From the NCBI RefSeq assembly GCF_017877055.1, contig NZ_JAGIPG010000002.1:1426001-1490000 (forward strand): a stretch of 64,000 nucleotides of DNA, read 5' to 3'. Source of the DNA: Neorhizobium galegae. Its GTDB lineage: Bacteria > Pseudomonadota > Alphaproteobacteria > Rhizobiales > Rhizobiaceae. This document shows, in pieces, positions 37,927-47,045 of this stretch; the stretch's first letter is position 1, and each line of letters begins with the position of its first letter. Below the pieces are notes generated by a model. It was given only the letters and a program-made list of their open reading frames with translations, ran no database searches and was not told where the DNA came from. The position numbers were made by a program, and so were the translations under genes.

Positions 37927-38409
37927 TTACCTGCCGAAGTTCGACAGGATACTGCGGGCTGCTGCCCCACCGGCACTGGAACCGCCGGTAAGCAGCTGCT
38001 GCAGGAAGGTGAGGTCGCGGCCGCCGGTCGGCGTCGTGCGCGAAATCGTGTCGAACACCTTGCCGTCCTGCATCGTATAGTTGGCGCGGCGTGCGACGAC
38101 GCCGTCCTTGTCGAAATAGATGGCGAGCACCGTCTGATCGACGATCTTCGGCTTCATGAAGGCCACAGCGCGCGTGCGCTTCTGAGAGATGTAATAGAAC
38201 ACCTCGGTATCGAAGGTCGCCGTCGTCGAGGGCGTGCCCATCGTCAGCAACACCTGCTCGCGGCTCGACCCGACCGGAATAAGCTCCAGCGACTTCTGGT
38301 CGACCACGTAGCCGTTATACATGGTGTCGCCGATCTGCATGGACGTGCAACCCGAGACGGTGATGGATGCGACGACCATTGCCATCGCGGTTTTACTCAA
38401 GAATGTCAT
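37927..38409 (-). CDS. bamE: Outer membrane protein assembly factor BamE (SmpA/OmlA) lipoprotein
   Basis: A 160-residue lipoprotein. The signal peptide ends with the lipobox VSGC near residue 21, and the body has the BamE pattern (PVGSSREQVLLTMGTPSTTATFDTEVFYYISQ). It belongs to the machine that folds beta-barrels into the outer membrane. ATG 38409 (MTFLSKTAM) gives a normal lipoprotein leader; an in-frame ATG at 38442 would add 11 residues and cannot be excluded. Confidence 0.85.
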   Translation of the reverse strand: MTFLSKTAMAMVVASITVSGCTSMQIGDTMYNGYVVDQKSLELIPVGSSREQVLLTMGTPSTTATFDTEVFYYISQKRTRAVAFMKPKIVDQTVLAIYFDKDGVVARRANYTMQDGKVFDTISRTTPTGGRDLTFLQQLLTGGSSAGGAAARSILSNFGR

Positions 38410-38665
38410 CTCGTATCCGAAAACCCGCTTGTTCAACGGCATCCCCCAACTCAACCTGCCCCTGCTGACCCTACCATTGTGGCTATTCAGGGACATAAGA
38501 CCGATCCCGACCCCGATGTTAAGGCCGCGAACATCCCAGCCCGTTCGCTGATCCGGCGGAACGGCATTGCAATTCGTGCATGCTTCGGTAAACCAGCTTT
38601 CGTTTCCATGCAACATGGCCGGTGGCAGGCCAGGGCGTTCCTGGGGGCAAATAACGGGAATTCAG

Positions 38666-39217
38666 ATGATCTTCGGTCTTTTCAAGAAGAAAAACCAGAA
38701 CCAGGCGATCGTTGACCGCCAGTATTCGACCTTGACGTCGGTGGCGCGCGTTCCGTTCTTCTACAGCGATCTGGACGTACCGGACACGGTCATGGGCCGT
38801 TTCGAGATGCTTTCGATCGTGATGATCCTGTTCTTCAGGCGAACGGCGAAATCCGATTCGAGCGGTCAGGAACTGGCCCAGGAGATCGTCGACGCGTTTT
38901 TTCAGGATATCGATCATTCGATCCGGGAACTCGGCATCGGCGACCAGAGCGTGCCGAAGCGCATGAAAAAACTGGCCGGCATGTTCTACGGCCGAGTGGA
39001 AACCTATGCCGCTGCTCTCGAAGCCAAGGACACCGAGGCGCTTGCCGCGGCCCTCGGGCGGAATATCTACCCCAAGGCGGAGGATGTGCCCGGAATGCGA
39101 GGGCTGGCGGACTGGATGATTGTTGCGGAGACGGCGCTCGCCGGCATTTCCGAAGATGAGATTTCTCGCGGCCACGCGGTTCTGCCCCTGCCGGGCCCGC
39201 TGCCGCGAGAGGAGTGA
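38666..39217 (+). CDS. Ubiquinol-cytochrome c chaperone family protein
   Basis: A 183-residue protein starting MIFGLFKKKNQNQAIVDRQYSTLTSVARVPFFYSDLDVPDTVMGRFEMLSIVMILFFRR. This matches the Cbp3/UQCC-like family (PF03981), which helps assemble cytochrome bc1. The remaining sequence, DHSIRELGIGDQSVPKRMKKLAGMFYGRVETYAAAL, also fits. ATG 38666 is preferred to the longer frame from 38567. It lies directly before the DUF177 gene and is probably co-transcribed. Confidence 0.88.
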   Translation: MIFGLFKKKNQNQAIVDRQYSTLTSVARVPFFYSDLDVPDTVMGRFEMLSIVMILFFRRTAKSDSSGQELAQEIVDAFFQDIDHSIRELGIGDQSVPKRMKKLAGMFYGRVETYAAALEAKDTEALAAALGRNIYPKAEDVPGMRGLADWMIVAETALAGISEDEISRGHAVLPLPGPLPREE

Positions 39218-39223
39218 GGTTTG

Positions 39224-39790
39224 ATGAAGAACGACAACGGTCCAGGCGAAAAGCCTCCCTTTTCCTATCCCGTCAAGGTGGGGAACATTTCCGCAAATGC
39301 GGTGACGGTGAAGCTCGAAGCGGATGCGCGCGAACTCGAGGGCCTGGCGAAGCTGTGGCAGGTCGTTTCGGTCGGTTCGCTGAAAGCGGAACTGCAGATC
39401 GCCCGATGGAAGAAGGACGGTGTACGTCTCAAGGGCCGCGTCCAGGCCGATATCGTCCAGTCCTCGGTCGTCACGCTCGATCCGGTGGTATCCAAGATAA
39501 ACGAAGAGTTCGAGCAGATCTTCGTGCCTGAAGGATCGAAGCTCGCGCGGATTGTCACCAGCGATACCGCAGAGATGGTGATCGATCCTGATGGTCCCGA
39601 TCTTCCCGAAATGTTTGTCGGCGACACGATCGATGTCGGCGAAGTGGTGGCCGAATTCGCAGCTCTCGCGATCGATGCCTATCCGCGCGAACCGGGCGCC
39701 GAGTTTGCCGATCACTTAGAAGGCGATGCGGATGAAAAGTCCGGACGCCCCAATCCCTTCGCCGTCCTTAAGGACTGGAAAAAGGATTGA
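39224..39790 (+). CDS. DUF177 (YceD) domain-containing protein
   Basis: A 188-residue protein with the YceD pattern: an N-terminal PFSYPVKVGNISANAVTVKLEADARELEGLAKLW, then ELQIARWKKDGVRLKGRVQADIVQSSVVTLDPV. YceD proteins take part in 23S rRNA processing in several bacteria. It is often followed by rpmF; here plsX follows instead, as is known in rhizobia. ATG 39224 is used because a TTG just before it is less likely. Confidence 0.85.
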   Translation: MKNDNGPGEKPPFSYPVKVGNISANAVTVKLEADARELEGLAKLWQVVSVGSLKAELQIARWKKDGVRLKGRVQADIVQSSVVTLDPVVSKINEEFEQIFVPEGSKLARIVTSDTAEMVIDPDGPDLPEMFVGDTIDVGEVVAEFAALAIDAYPREPGAEFADHLEGDADEKSGRPNPFAVLKDWKKD

Positions 39791-39941
39791 GGACGGGTTG
39801 TAAGCGGCAGCAAAAACTATATTTTGGCCACGAATTCGCCGACACGGCCCCGCATGAGGAGCGAAAGGCCGTTGGAGACGTGAGAACTGGCGCATGACCT
39901 ACAGGGGTGGTGCGTTCGGCGAAGATAAGGATCAGGGACGC

Positions 39942-40988
39942 GTGATCAGAATTTCTATCGATGCCATGGGCGGCGATTTTGGTCCCGAGGTCGTCATTGC
40001 CGGTGCCGCCAAGGCATTGGAACGCCACCCGGATGTGACCTTCCTCATCTACGGCCTGAAGGCCCAGTGTGAGCCGGTTCTGGCGAAATATCCGAAGCTG
40101 CGGGATAAGTCGGTCTTCCACGAATGCGAACTCGCCGTCAGCATGGAGGAGAAGCCGAGTGCAGCCCTTCGCCGCGGCCGCTATATCTCCACCATGTGGC
40201 GGTCGATCGAGGCGGTGAAACTCGGCGAGGCGGAGGTCGTGGTTTCTGCCGGCAATACCGGCGCCCTGATGGCGATGGCGAAGTTCTGTCTGCGCACCAT
40301 GGCCAATATCGAACGCCCGGCGATCGCCGGCATCTGGCCGACCTTGAAGGGCGAAAGCATCGTCCTCGATGTCGGCGCGACGATCGGCGCCGACGCCCAG
40401 CAGCTTCTCGATTTTGCGATCATGGGCGGCGCCATGGCACGCTCCCTCTTCGAAGTGGACCGGCCGACCGTCGGGCTTCTGAACGTCGGTGTCGAAGAGG
40501 TGAAGGGCCAGGAAGAGGTCAAGGAGGCCGGGCGGCTGATCCGCGAGGCCAACCTGCCGACGATCGCCTATCACGGTTTCGTCGAAGGCGACGACATCGG
40601 CAAGGGCACCGTCGATGTGGTGGTGACCGAAGGCTTTACCGGCAATATCGCGCTGAAGGCGGCGGAGGGCACAGCCCGGCAGATCGCCACGCTTCTGCGC
40701 GAATCGATGTCGCGCACCCTCCTGGCCAGGATCGGCTATCTTCTCGCCAAGCCCGCCTTCGACAGGCTGCGTGAGAAGATGGATCCGAACAAGGTCAATG
40801 GCGGAGTGTTCCTGGGCTTGAACGGCATCGTCATCAAGAGCCACGGCAGTGCCAATGCCGACGGTTTTGCGGCAGCGATCGATGTCGGCTATGACATGGC
40901 ACGCAATGATCTCAACGCCAAGATCCGGCAGGATCTCGCAATTTACCATGCGCGTCGCCAGCCGCCGGCTGGCCCCGAAGCGGCATGA
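39942..40988 (+). CDS. plsX: Phosphate acyltransferase PlsX
   Basis: A 348-residue enzyme that makes acyl-phosphate from acyl-ACP for phospholipid synthesis. It begins [30 protein letters not shown], the classic N-terminus, and contains [14 protein letters not shown] and [28 protein letters not shown] 39942 has AGGGA just before it and gives the normal length; ATG 39894 adds 16 residues not seen in the family. It is upstream of fabH, the usual order. Confidence 0.92.
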   Translation: MIRISIDAMGGDFGPEVVIAGAAKALERHPDVTFLIYGLKAQCEPVLAKYPKLRDKSVFHECELAVSMEEKPSAALRRGRYISTMWRSIEAVKLGEAEVVVSAGNTGALMAMAKFCLRTMANIERPAIAGIWPTLKGESIVLDVGATIGADAQQLLDFAIMGGAMARSLFEVDRPTVGLLNVGVEEVKGQEEVKEAGRLIREANLPTIAYHGFVEGDDIGKGTVDVVVTEGFTGNIALKAAEGTARQIATLLRESMSRTLLARIGYLLAKPAFDRLREKMDPNKVNGGVFLGLNGIVIKSHGSANADGFAAAIDVGYDMARNDLNAKIRQDLAIYHARRQPPAGPEAA

Positions 40989-41008
40989 CGACAGGATGTG
41001 AGTTAAGA

Positions 41009-41980
41009 ATGATCCGTTCAGTGGTTCGCGGTTACGGGGCAGCGCTCCCCAAGCGGGTGGTGACCAATCGCGAGTTGGAAGACATCGTCGAGACCTCCGA
41101 TGAATGGATCGTGCAGCGCACGGGCATTCGTCAGCGCTATATTGCCGGAGAAGGCGAGACGACCGCTTCCCTCGGCGAGCAGGCGGCACGCGCGGCGCTC
41201 GACAATGCCGGATTGACGCCTGATGACATCGATCTGGTGCTGGTCGCGACCTCGACGCCCGACAACACCTTTCCGGCGACCGCCGTCAATATCCAGAACC
41301 GGCTGGGCATGACCCATGGCTACGCCTTCGACCTGCAGGCTGTCTGCACTGGTTTCGTTTATGCGATGGCGACCGCCGACCTGCATATCCGCGGCGGCAT
41401 GGCAAAGCGCGTCCTGGTGATCGGCGCCGAGACCTTTTCCCGCATTCTCGACTGGAAGGACCGCACCACCTGCGTGCTTTTCGGCGACGGCGCAGGCGCG
41501 CTGGTGCTCGAAGCGGCGCAAGGCGAGGGGACGATTGCCGATCGCGGCATACTCACCGCGCATCTGCGTTCCGACGGTTCGCACAAGGACAAGCTCTATG
41601 TCGATGGCGGTCCGTCCTCGACGGGCACGGTCGGGCATCTGCGCATGGAGGGCCGCGAGGTCTTCAAACATGCGGTCGGCATGATCACCGACGTGATCGA
41701 CAGCGCGTTTGCCGCGACCGGCACGACGGCGGACGATCTCGACTGGCTGGTGCCCCACCAGGCCAACCGCCGCATCATCGACGGTTCGGCGAAGAAACTC
41801 GGCATTCCTCTGGAAAAGGTCGTCGTGACGGTCGACCTGCATGGTAATACCTCGGCTGCATCGATTCCTTTGGCCCTTTCGGTTGCCGCCTCCGACGGGC
41901 GCATCAAAAAGGGTGATCTGGTGATGCTCGAAGCCATGGGTGGCGGTTTTACCTGGGGCGCATTGCTGGTCCGCTGGTAA
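41009..41980 (+). CDS. fabH: 3-oxoacyl-ACP synthase III
   Basis: A 323-residue condensing enzyme that starts fatty-acid chains from acetyl-CoA and malonyl-ACP. The catalytic triad is visible: Cys in [14 protein letters not shown], His in [12 protein letters not shown] and Asn in [18 protein letters not shown] 41009 gives the standard N-terminus ([16 protein letters not shown]) and lies 20 bp after plsX. The enclosing frame from 40985 is not needed. Confidence 0.94.
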   Translation: MIRSVVRGYGAALPKRVVTNRELEDIVETSDEWIVQRTGIRQRYIAGEGETTASLGEQAARAALDNAGLTPDDIDLVLVATSTPDNTFPATAVNIQNRLGMTHGYAFDLQAVCTGFVYAMATADLHIRGGMAKRVLVIGAETFSRILDWKDRTTCVLFGDGAGALVLEAAQGEGTIADRGILTAHLRSDGSHKDKLYVDGGPSSTGTVGHLRMEGREVFKHAVGMITDVIDSAFAATGTTADDLDWLVPHQANRRIIDGSAKKLGIPLEKVVVTVDLHGNTSAASIPLALSVAASDGRIKKGDLVMLEAMGGGFTWGALLVRW

Positions 41981-42101
41981 GGCGCCGACGGTCGGCCGAA
42001 ACGTAAATAAGCGATTGAGCACAGGCGCTTGACCCTCACGCTCAAGCAAAATACTCTCTATCGGCTTTGATAAGATCAATTTCGAAAATTGGGCGGGGAT
42101 C

Positions 42102-42440
42102 ATGGCCGGCAAGACAGTAACACGCGCGGATCTGGCGGAATCGGTTTTCCGCAAGGTCGGACTTTCGCGGACGGAATCGGCCGAGCTCGTCGAGACGGTC
42201 ATCGATGAAATTTGCAATGCGATCGTGCGGGGCGAGGCGGTCAAGCTTTCCTCCTTCGCGACCTTCCAGGTGCGTTCCAAGAACGAGCGCATCGGCCGCA
42301 ATCCGAAGACCGGCGAGGAAGTGCCGATCTCTCCGCGCCGGGTGATGACGTTCAAGGCCTCCAACGTGCTGAAGAGCCGTATCCTCAAGGCGCACACGGC
42401 GCGCAAGGCGAAACTGAAGCCGGCAAGCCCGGTCGCCTGA
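42102..42440 (+). CDS. ihfA: Integration host factor subunit alpha
   Basis: A 112-residue DNA-bending protein of the HU/IHF family. [33 protein letters not shown] and [39 protein letters not shown] are characteristic of the alpha subunit. It lies in the usual fabH-ihfA-MerR order. IHF also serves phage integration at tRNA att sites, relevant for the prophage next door, although the functional link is an inference. Confidence 0.93.
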   Translation: MAGKTVTRADLAESVFRKVGLSRTESAELVETVIDEICNAIVRGEAVKLSSFATFQVRSKNERIGRNPKTGEEVPISPRRVMTFKASNVLKSRILKAHTARKAKLKPASPVA

Positions 42441-42593
42441 AGTCCGCAGCCTTTCCGCAATCCTGTGAACATGCTTGAATCTCTCGGCTTAAACCGTTGA
42501 GATATGTCCGATTCGGCGCATAATCCGCGCATGTATCGGAGGCTATGAGTCTGCCCTTGGGGCATGGGCAGCCTGCCGTTTGGAGTATGAACT

Positions 42594-43127
42594 TTGGAGA
42601 AGAGCCCGGACGCCTTTCGTACGATCAGCGAGGTCGCCGACGACCTCGATCTGCCGCAGCATGTGCTGCGCTTCTGGGAAACGCGTTTTCCGCAGATCCG
42701 GCCGATGAAGCGTGGCGGCGGGCGGCGTTATTATCGTCCCGAAGACGTCGACCTGCTGAAGGGCATCCGCCACCTGCTCTACGATCACGGTTACACCATA
42801 AAAGGCGTGCAGAAGCTTCTGAAGACGAACGGCAACAAGTTCGTCTCGGCGATTGCCTCGGGCGATCTCGCCACGATGGAAGCGATCATGGCGGCAAACA
42901 GCGAAAAGCAGGCCGAACCGAAGATCAGCACGGCCGAAGAGGATCAGATCGTCGGCCGCCCCAAGGTGAAGCCGAGCGGCCGCTTTTTCGGTTTCGGTGC
43001 CTCGCATGAAGACGACATGGAAGTGTCGATCGGCAAGTCCAGCGTTGGCAAGGAGGACCGCGCCCTGTTGCAGGAAGCGCTGTTCGATCTCCTGGAATGC
43101 AAGCGCCTCTTGGATCAGGTTCGCTAA
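42594..43127 (+). CDS. MerR family transcriptional regulator
   Basis: A 177-residue regulator beginning at TTG 42594. The MerR HTH and wing are seen in [68 protein letters not shown] (given here in parts: [26 protein letters not shown]). The C-terminal half is low-complexity and lacks metal-binding cysteines, so it is not a metal sensor. It follows ihfA, as in other rhizobia. Confidence 0.87.
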   Translation: MEKSPDAFRTISEVADDLDLPQHVLRFWETRFPQIRPMKRGGGRRYYRPEDVDLLKGIRHLLYDHGYTIKGVQKLLKTNGNKFVSAIASGDLATMEAIMAANSEKQAEPKISTAEEDQIVGRPKVKPSGRFFGFGASHEDDMEVSIGKSSVGKEDRALLQEALFDLLECKRLLDQVR

Positions 43128-43225
43128 TTCAACTCGCGGCAATGTTAAGCAAAATTTACCATTCACCTCTGGTTCAGGAGAAATGGAGGATCATTTCTTC
43201 ATAAGGAAATCAGAGGAGGTGAATT

Positions 43226-43684
43226 ATGAAAAAGAAGCTCGCCGTCGTCGCTTTATCCCTGATTACGGCTTTTAGCGGCATCGCTCCCGCCCAGGCTTTC
43301 CCGTCGATCAGCGCCCCCGGGATCGAAACATCCCGGGATGTCCAGCAGGTGCAATACTACTGGCGCGATCGTGACCGCTGGGAGGGACGTCGATATTATC
43401 GCGACCGTTACTATGGCGACCGTTACTATCGCCGCCATCGCCGAGGTCCGGATGCCGGGGCGATCATCGGAGGGCTTGCCCTTGGCGCGATCATCGGCGG
43501 AGCGCTGGCCCAGCCGCGCTATGAGCGGAGATACGCACCGCGCTATTATCCGCCCCGGCGCTATGTAGGCCGCGGTAATGCGCACGTGAACTGGTGCTAT
43601 GCCCGCTACCGGTCCTACAGGGCCTATGACAACACGTTCCAGCCCTATTACGGCCCGCGCCAGCAGTGCTATTCGCCCTACTGA
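43226..43684 (+). CDS. BA14K family exported protein
   Basis: A 152-residue protein with a signal peptide ([24 protein letters not shown]), a Tyr/Arg-rich middle ([16 protein letters not shown]), a glycine-rich hydrophobic segment ([19 protein letters not shown]) and the BA14K end [32 protein letters not shown]14K was first described as a Brucella immunoreactive protein and its role is unclear. GAGGAGG precedes ATG 43226. Confidence 0.88.
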   Translation: MKKKLAVVALSLITAFSGIAPAQAFPSISAPGIETSRDVQQVQYYWRDRDRWEGRRYYRDRYYGDRYYRRHRRGPDAGAIIGGLALGAIIGGALAQPRYERRYAPRYYPPRRYVGRGNAHVNWCYARYRSYRAYDNTFQPYYGPRQQCYSPY

Positions 43685-43716
43685 TATCCGTCGTGGAAGC
43701 GGATGAAAACCTGAAG

Positions 43717-43743
43717 CCCGCCCTGCCCATCCGGTGGGGCGGG
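43717..43743 (+). terminator. GC hairpin after the BA14K gene
   Basis: CCCGCCC and GGGCGGG form a 7-bp stem with a 13-base loop, 33 bases after the BA14K stop codon. No T-run follows (TAAATTG), so the call is tentative. Confidence 0.4.
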
Positions 43744-43813
43744 TAAATTGCGTGGGGAGTCCCGGTTCTCGGAAAAGGCTTCTGATCTGACTGAGATTTC
43801 AAGGGGATTTAAT

Positions 43814-43858
43814 TGGTCGGGGCGGCCGGATTTGAACCGACGACCCCTTGACCCCCAG
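43814..43858 (-). other. 3' fragment of tRNA-Pro(GGG): left attachment site of the prophage
   Basis: Read on the minus strand, these 45 bases run from the anticodon loop (CTGGGGG, anticodon GGG) through the variable loop, a complete T-arm (GTCGG-TTCAAAT-CCGGC) and the acceptor end CGCCCCG-A-CCA. The 5' half is missing: bases past 43858 do not form a D-arm or the matching acceptor strand. The integrase gene ends 42 bp away. This is the classic remnant left when a phage integrates into a tRNA 3' end. The intact tRNA should be at the other end, outside this window. Confidence 0.85.
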
Positions 43859-43899
43859 GAAAATACGCCAAAGCTGAATTATGCTTCTACCGCAACATC

Positions 43900-45075
43900 T
43901 TACGCCGCCCCTTTCTTCGGGGTTCGGGACTTTTTCGGGGCTTCTTTGCTGCGCTTCTGCTCCGAGTGAAGGTTCTCCATCGCTGCTGCAACCTCTTCAT
44001 CGAGGACGTGGGCATAGCGTGTGGTCGTCTTGAGGTCGGCGTGATTGAGCACCTTCTGAACGGTTTTAAGGTTACCGGTCTTGCGCAGAAGCTTGGTGCC
44101 GACGTCGTGGCGAAAGTCGTGGAATTTTAAATCAACAAGGCCGGCATCCTTGCGCAACTTCTTCCATTGCGCCTTCAGGCCCGAGTAGGTCACTGGATAG
44201 CGCTGGCCGCGAACGCGTGTTTGCCCGTCACCTTTGTAAGATGCGTCTGCTTTGCGAGCCCGCTTGGCCTGGTAGGTAAAGACGAACTTCGGGTGATGTT
44301 CGATCAGCGGCCGCAGGATGTCGCGCACGGTCGACGTGATCGCGGTCTTGACCAGCCGCCCGCCCTTGCCGTCACGCGTTATCCATCCGGTCTGCCAGTT
44401 CACCATTGACCATTCGATCAGGCACTCGTCGAGCCTAAGGCCGGTCGCCCGAGCAAACGCGAAGATCGGCTCGTAATCGGACCTCATCTTCGCGTCGATA
44501 GCTTTGCCCTCGTGCTCGTGCACCTCGCGAATGCGCTCTCTTGGCTCTGGAAGGAAGTGCTCTTTCCAATCAGGTTCATTCGGGAAGGTGTATTTCCATG
44601 TGCGCTTAGCGCGCGTGAAGAGCTTTTTGAGGACCAGGGTGGTGGATCGGTTTACCGTGGCAGCCGAAACGAATCTCATCGGCTTTCCATCGGCAGTCTC
44701 CGCCTTGCCCCATGCCGTTTGGGTGCGGCGCCACTGAACGAGTTTGGCAACCTCCGCATCGCTAATGTCGCTTAGCAGCGTGTCGGGCATGAAGTATGCG
44801 ATGAGCCTGGCGAGATCGGTTGAGGTCGTGTCGGCGTTCGCATGCAGCTGGCCCTTTTCCAGCCAATAGCGATCGGCTGCGGCATTGATCGTCAGCGGGC
44901 CGCCATCGGCGTTCTTCGCTGCCTCGACCGACTTTCTGGCTTTCTCGCGTTCGTCCTTCTCTACCTTTTCCGCTTCTCGGCGAGAAGTTTTTCCCGTCGT
45001 TCCATGAAACCGATGACCCCCAAGTTGGAAGTCGAAGTGGTAATACGGCGAGTTTTTGGGCTTGTAGGTGGACAT
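43900..45075 (-). CDS. int: Tyrosine-type site-specific integrase
   Basis: A 391-residue phage integrase. The catalytic residues are all visible: Arg214 in ATGLRLDE, His319 and Arg322 in FHDFRHD, His345 in VLNHADLKT and Tyr354 in TTRYAHV. The N-terminal about 60 residues form an arm-binding-type domain and 60-170 the core-binding domain. It is the first gene next to the tRNA fragment and lies at the end of the leftward operon. The C-terminal tail is lysine-rich (KRSKEAPKKSRTPKKGAA). Confidence 0.93.
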   Translation of the reverse strand: MSTYKPKNSPYYHFDFQLGGHRFHGTTGKTSRREAEKVEKDEREKARKSVEAAKNADGGPLTINAAADRYWLEKGQLHANADTTSTDLARLIAYFMPDTLLSDISDAEVAKLVQWRRTQTAWGKAETADGKPMRFVSAATVNRSTTLVLKKLFTRAKRTWKYTFPNEPDWKEHFLPEPRERIREVHEHEGKAIDAKMRSDYEPIFAFARATGLRLDECLIEWSMVNWQTGWITRDGKGGRLVKTAITSTVRDILRPLIEHHPKFVFTYQAKRARKADASYKGDGQTRVRGQRYPVTYSGLKAQWKKLRKDAGLVDLKFHDFRHDVGTKLLRKTGNLKTVQKVLNHADLKTTTRYAHVLDEEVAAAMENLHSEQKRSKEAPKKSRTPKKGAA

Positions 45076-45266
45076 TTACGCATCCTGCGGCGGTTGATGA
45101 AGTCGAGGATATCCTTCCGATCGAAAGCCATACGCGGTCGTTTCTTACCGGACCCTTTCGGAATGAAGGCTATCTCGCCTGCATCGACGTGTTCGCGCAA
45201 GACCTTCACGCTGATCGTCAGCATGGCGGCCGCCTCGGCCGGAGTGAGGAGGTCGAGCTCGGTCAT
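44961..45266 (-). CDS. Excisionase-like helix-turn-helix protein
   Basis: A 101-residue protein with the MerR-like HTH of phage excisionases (LDLLTPAEAAAMLTISVKVLREHVDAGEIAFIPKGSGKKRPRMAFDRKDILDFINRR). The last 38 codons overlap the start of the integrase in another frame, common for xis-int pairs. The C-terminal tail RREKLLAEKRKR is basic. It would steer the integrase toward excision. Confidence 0.75.
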   Translation of the reverse strand: MTELDLLTPAEAAAMLTISVKVLREHVDAGEIAFIPKGSGKKRPRMAFDRKDILDFINRRRMRKCPPTSPKTRRITTSTSNLGVIGFMERREKLLAEKRKR

Positions 45267-45799
45267 CGCATTCTCCCTGCCCAGGCGCGAAAATCATTGC
45301 GGAATTTTTTCCAGATTTCTGCCGCGGCCGGGTCAGTGTTCAACTGCCCCAGGCTTTCGATCCGGAGGCGGAAGCGGACGTGGGTCTTGATCCGCTCGAA
45401 GTCACTCGCGTCTTCCAGGTCGTGGCATTTCATCAACCAGCGTCGGAACGCGAGATCGTTGCGGCAGAGCATCGCGCACTCGCCTGCGTAGTCCGGAGGG
45501 GTCTTCGGGCGGGCGTCCGGATACCTCTGATAAAGATCCTCGATCCTGCCTGTTGCCCGATCGAGTTGGCGCAGCACGAACGACAGGTCCCCATGCGCAT
45601 GGCGGAAGAACTCAAGTTCGTCATGGCCGGCCGTCTCGGTAAAGACCGCGACCAGGTCCGGTTCCGCGTCATCTGCCGCCGGCACGGCGAGCGCCAGGCG
45701 GTTGCCCTCCGGAACCAGTAGCCAGACGGCGCTTGCCGACTGGTGCCGGGCACGGATCTGCGCCAGTTTCTCCTGACCGGGCGAGGGGCGGCGGGTCAC
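45263..45799 (-). CDS. Phage protein of unknown function
   Basis: A 178-residue product from GTG 45799, overlapping the upstream gene by 4 bases (GTGA). The sequence (VWLLVPEGNRLALAVPAADDAEPDLVAVFTETAGHDELEFFRHAHGDLSFVLRQLDRATGRIEDLY) and the C-terminal aromatic-rich WKKFRNDFRAWAGR appear soluble. I do not recognise a family. It ends 4 bases inside the excisionase-like gene start, so these small genes are coupled. Confidence 0.6.
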   Translation of the reverse strand: MTRRPSPGQEKLAQIRARHQSASAVWLLVPEGNRLALAVPAADDAEPDLVAVFTETAGHDELEFFRHAHGDLSFVLRQLDRATGRIEDLYQRYPDARPKTPPDYAGECAMLCRNDLAFRRWLMKCHDLEDASDFERIKTHVRFRLRIESLGQLNTDPAAAEIWKKFRNDFRAWAGRMR

Positions 45800-45999
45800 A
45801 GCAGCCTCCGTTCCGTCCACCTGGAGCAATCCGGGCAGCGATGCGTCCATTCGGCGGCCTCGCGCTTGATGCGCCAGCCCTCTGCCTTGATGTCCTCCAA
45901 GAGGATGCTGAAATCTTCCTCGGCGTAGGAGCGGCAGTAGGTGACCGGGCAGGAGTTGCAGGTGATCTCCATCTTGCTTTCGTGCTTGACGATGGTCAT
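45796..45999 (-). CDS. Small protein with cysteine pairs, possible zinc ribbon
   Basis: A 67-residue product beginning MTIVKHESKMEITCNSCPVTYCRSYAEED, with CNSC and C...C pairs plus CPDC near the C-terminus (HRCPDCSRW), a plausible zinc ribbon. It is coupled by GTGA to the next gene downstream. A longer in-frame version reaching 46083 is open, but no ribosome site supports it. It is the last gene before the plus-strand cassette interrupts the minus-strand operon. Confidence 0.55.
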   Translation of the reverse strand: MTIVKHESKMEITCNSCPVTYCRSYAEEDFSILLEDIKAEGWRIKREAAEWTHRCPDCSRWTERRLL

Positions 46000-46170
46000 C
46001 ACCGATCGCCTTTCGTGCGCTGTAAACTGATTGGTGGATGCGACCAAAACCAGATTGACGTCGGCGAGCAGGAGGGCGCACATTCAACCTCGAATAAGCG
46101 GTGCTGAACCGCGCGGGAACGCGATCCAGCACCTGACATCCCCACGCGAACGATCCACATGGAGACGATG

Positions 46171-46362
46171 ATGACTGAGAAGAAAGTGGTGACGGGTGCT
46201 GACAGCGCTGGTCCACGCCAACCTTCGCTTGAGCAGCGAAGCGCAGGCGTCAGGCAACCACAGGCGCAAGCGTCTACATTTGTACCGAACCCTGGCGCCG
46301 GTACCGGTCCACGCCAACCTGTAGCACCTCGACCCTCTGCACCGGTGGGTCCGAAGAAATAG
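46171..46362 (+). CDS. Pro/Gln-rich small protein, first gene of plus-strand cassette
   Basis: A 63-residue low-complexity peptide rich in Pro, Gln, Ala and Gly with two copies of GPRQP and a VRQPQAQ segment. At the DNA level GGTCCACGCCAACCT occurs twice (near 46210 and 46306). ATG 46171 has GGAG 6 bases upstream. It stands in front of the 2-TM gene at 46371 with only 8 bp between, so they are likely co-transcribed. It may be disordered. I recognise no family. Confidence 0.5.
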   Translation: MTEKKVVTGADSAGPRQPSLEQRSAGVRQPQAQASTFVPNPGAGTGPRQPVAPRPSAPVGPKK

Positions 46363-46370
46363 AGGAAGAG

Positions 46371-46937
46371 ATGGCCACCGATCGTGAAAATGTAGCTTTT
46401 AACGTCTTGCGCAATGCGCTGTATCACACAGGCAGACGCATGACGTTCGATCGGTGGAACCGGTGGTGCAACTTCGCAGTCATTGTCCTCGGGGCAGTGG
46501 CGATGGCAGATTTCTTTCGAAATTTCGGCATCGGCCAATCTGCTGTTTATACCGGGGGCGCGACGGCGCTGATCGGCGCCTCGCAACTCGTATTCGATTT
46601 CGCAGGCAGAGCCCGCGACCATCAGGCCCTCCAGCGCGACTATTACGCGCTTCTTGCCGAGATCGAGGAATGCGATGAGCCCACCATCGACCAACTGAGT
46701 GGCTGGAAAGGTAAGATGCTCCGCATTACCGGGGATGAACCGCCGACGCTGCGTGCACTTGACTGCAAGGCGTACAACGACGCTATCGGTGCGACTGAGT
46801 TCTACCCCCAAAGCGAGCGGATTTTCATTCCCGCCTGGCATCGGATATGGGGTCAGGTCTGGGCGTTCGAGGGCTACCACTACAAGAAACTGTGTGAGCT
46901 CCCGGAGGGCCATAAAGCAAGAATCCCCGCCGGCTGA
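46371..46937 (+). CDS. SLATT-like two-transmembrane protein
   Basis: A 188-residue protein: a basic N-terminal helix (VAFNVLRNALYHTGRRMTFDRWNRW), two adjacent hydrophobic helices (CNFAVIVLGAVAMADFF and GGATALIGASQLVFDFAG), then RDHQALQRDYYALLAEIEECDEPTIDQL and EPPTLRALDCKAYNDAI. This order is what I know from SLATT-domain proteins (SMODS/SLOG-associating 2TM effectors), proposed membrane effectors of nucleotide-triggered antiphage systems. No SMODS or SLOG gene is nearby, so an effector role is inference. The assignment is by pattern, without a search. Confidence 0.55.
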   Translation: MATDRENVAFNVLRNALYHTGRRMTFDRWNRWCNFAVIVLGAVAMADFFRNFGIGQSAVYTGGATALIGASQLVFDFAGRARDHQALQRDYYALLAEIEECDEPTIDQLSGWKGKMLRITGDEPPTLRALDCKAYNDAIGATEFYPQSERIFIPAWHRIWGQVWAFEGYHYKKLCELPEGHKARIPAG

Positions 46938-47045
46938 TTTAGTCATCCCCTGTGGGGGAGCGGGGTGCCGGGAAAACGCAGCCACCATTGCCGACTCATC
47001 GTCCGCATCGGTAACGTACACAAACCGATGATCAGGAGCTGTACT

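Noticed and set aside
35748..37976. A 742-codon minus-strand frame antisense to hppA
   Set aside because: Rich in A, D, R and G without any fold; hppA is certain on the other strand.
43814..43905. A complete tRNA-Pro gene at the prophage edge
   Set aside because: Only the 3' 45 nucleotides match. The bases 5' of the anticodon loop form neither a D-arm nor the paired acceptor strand.
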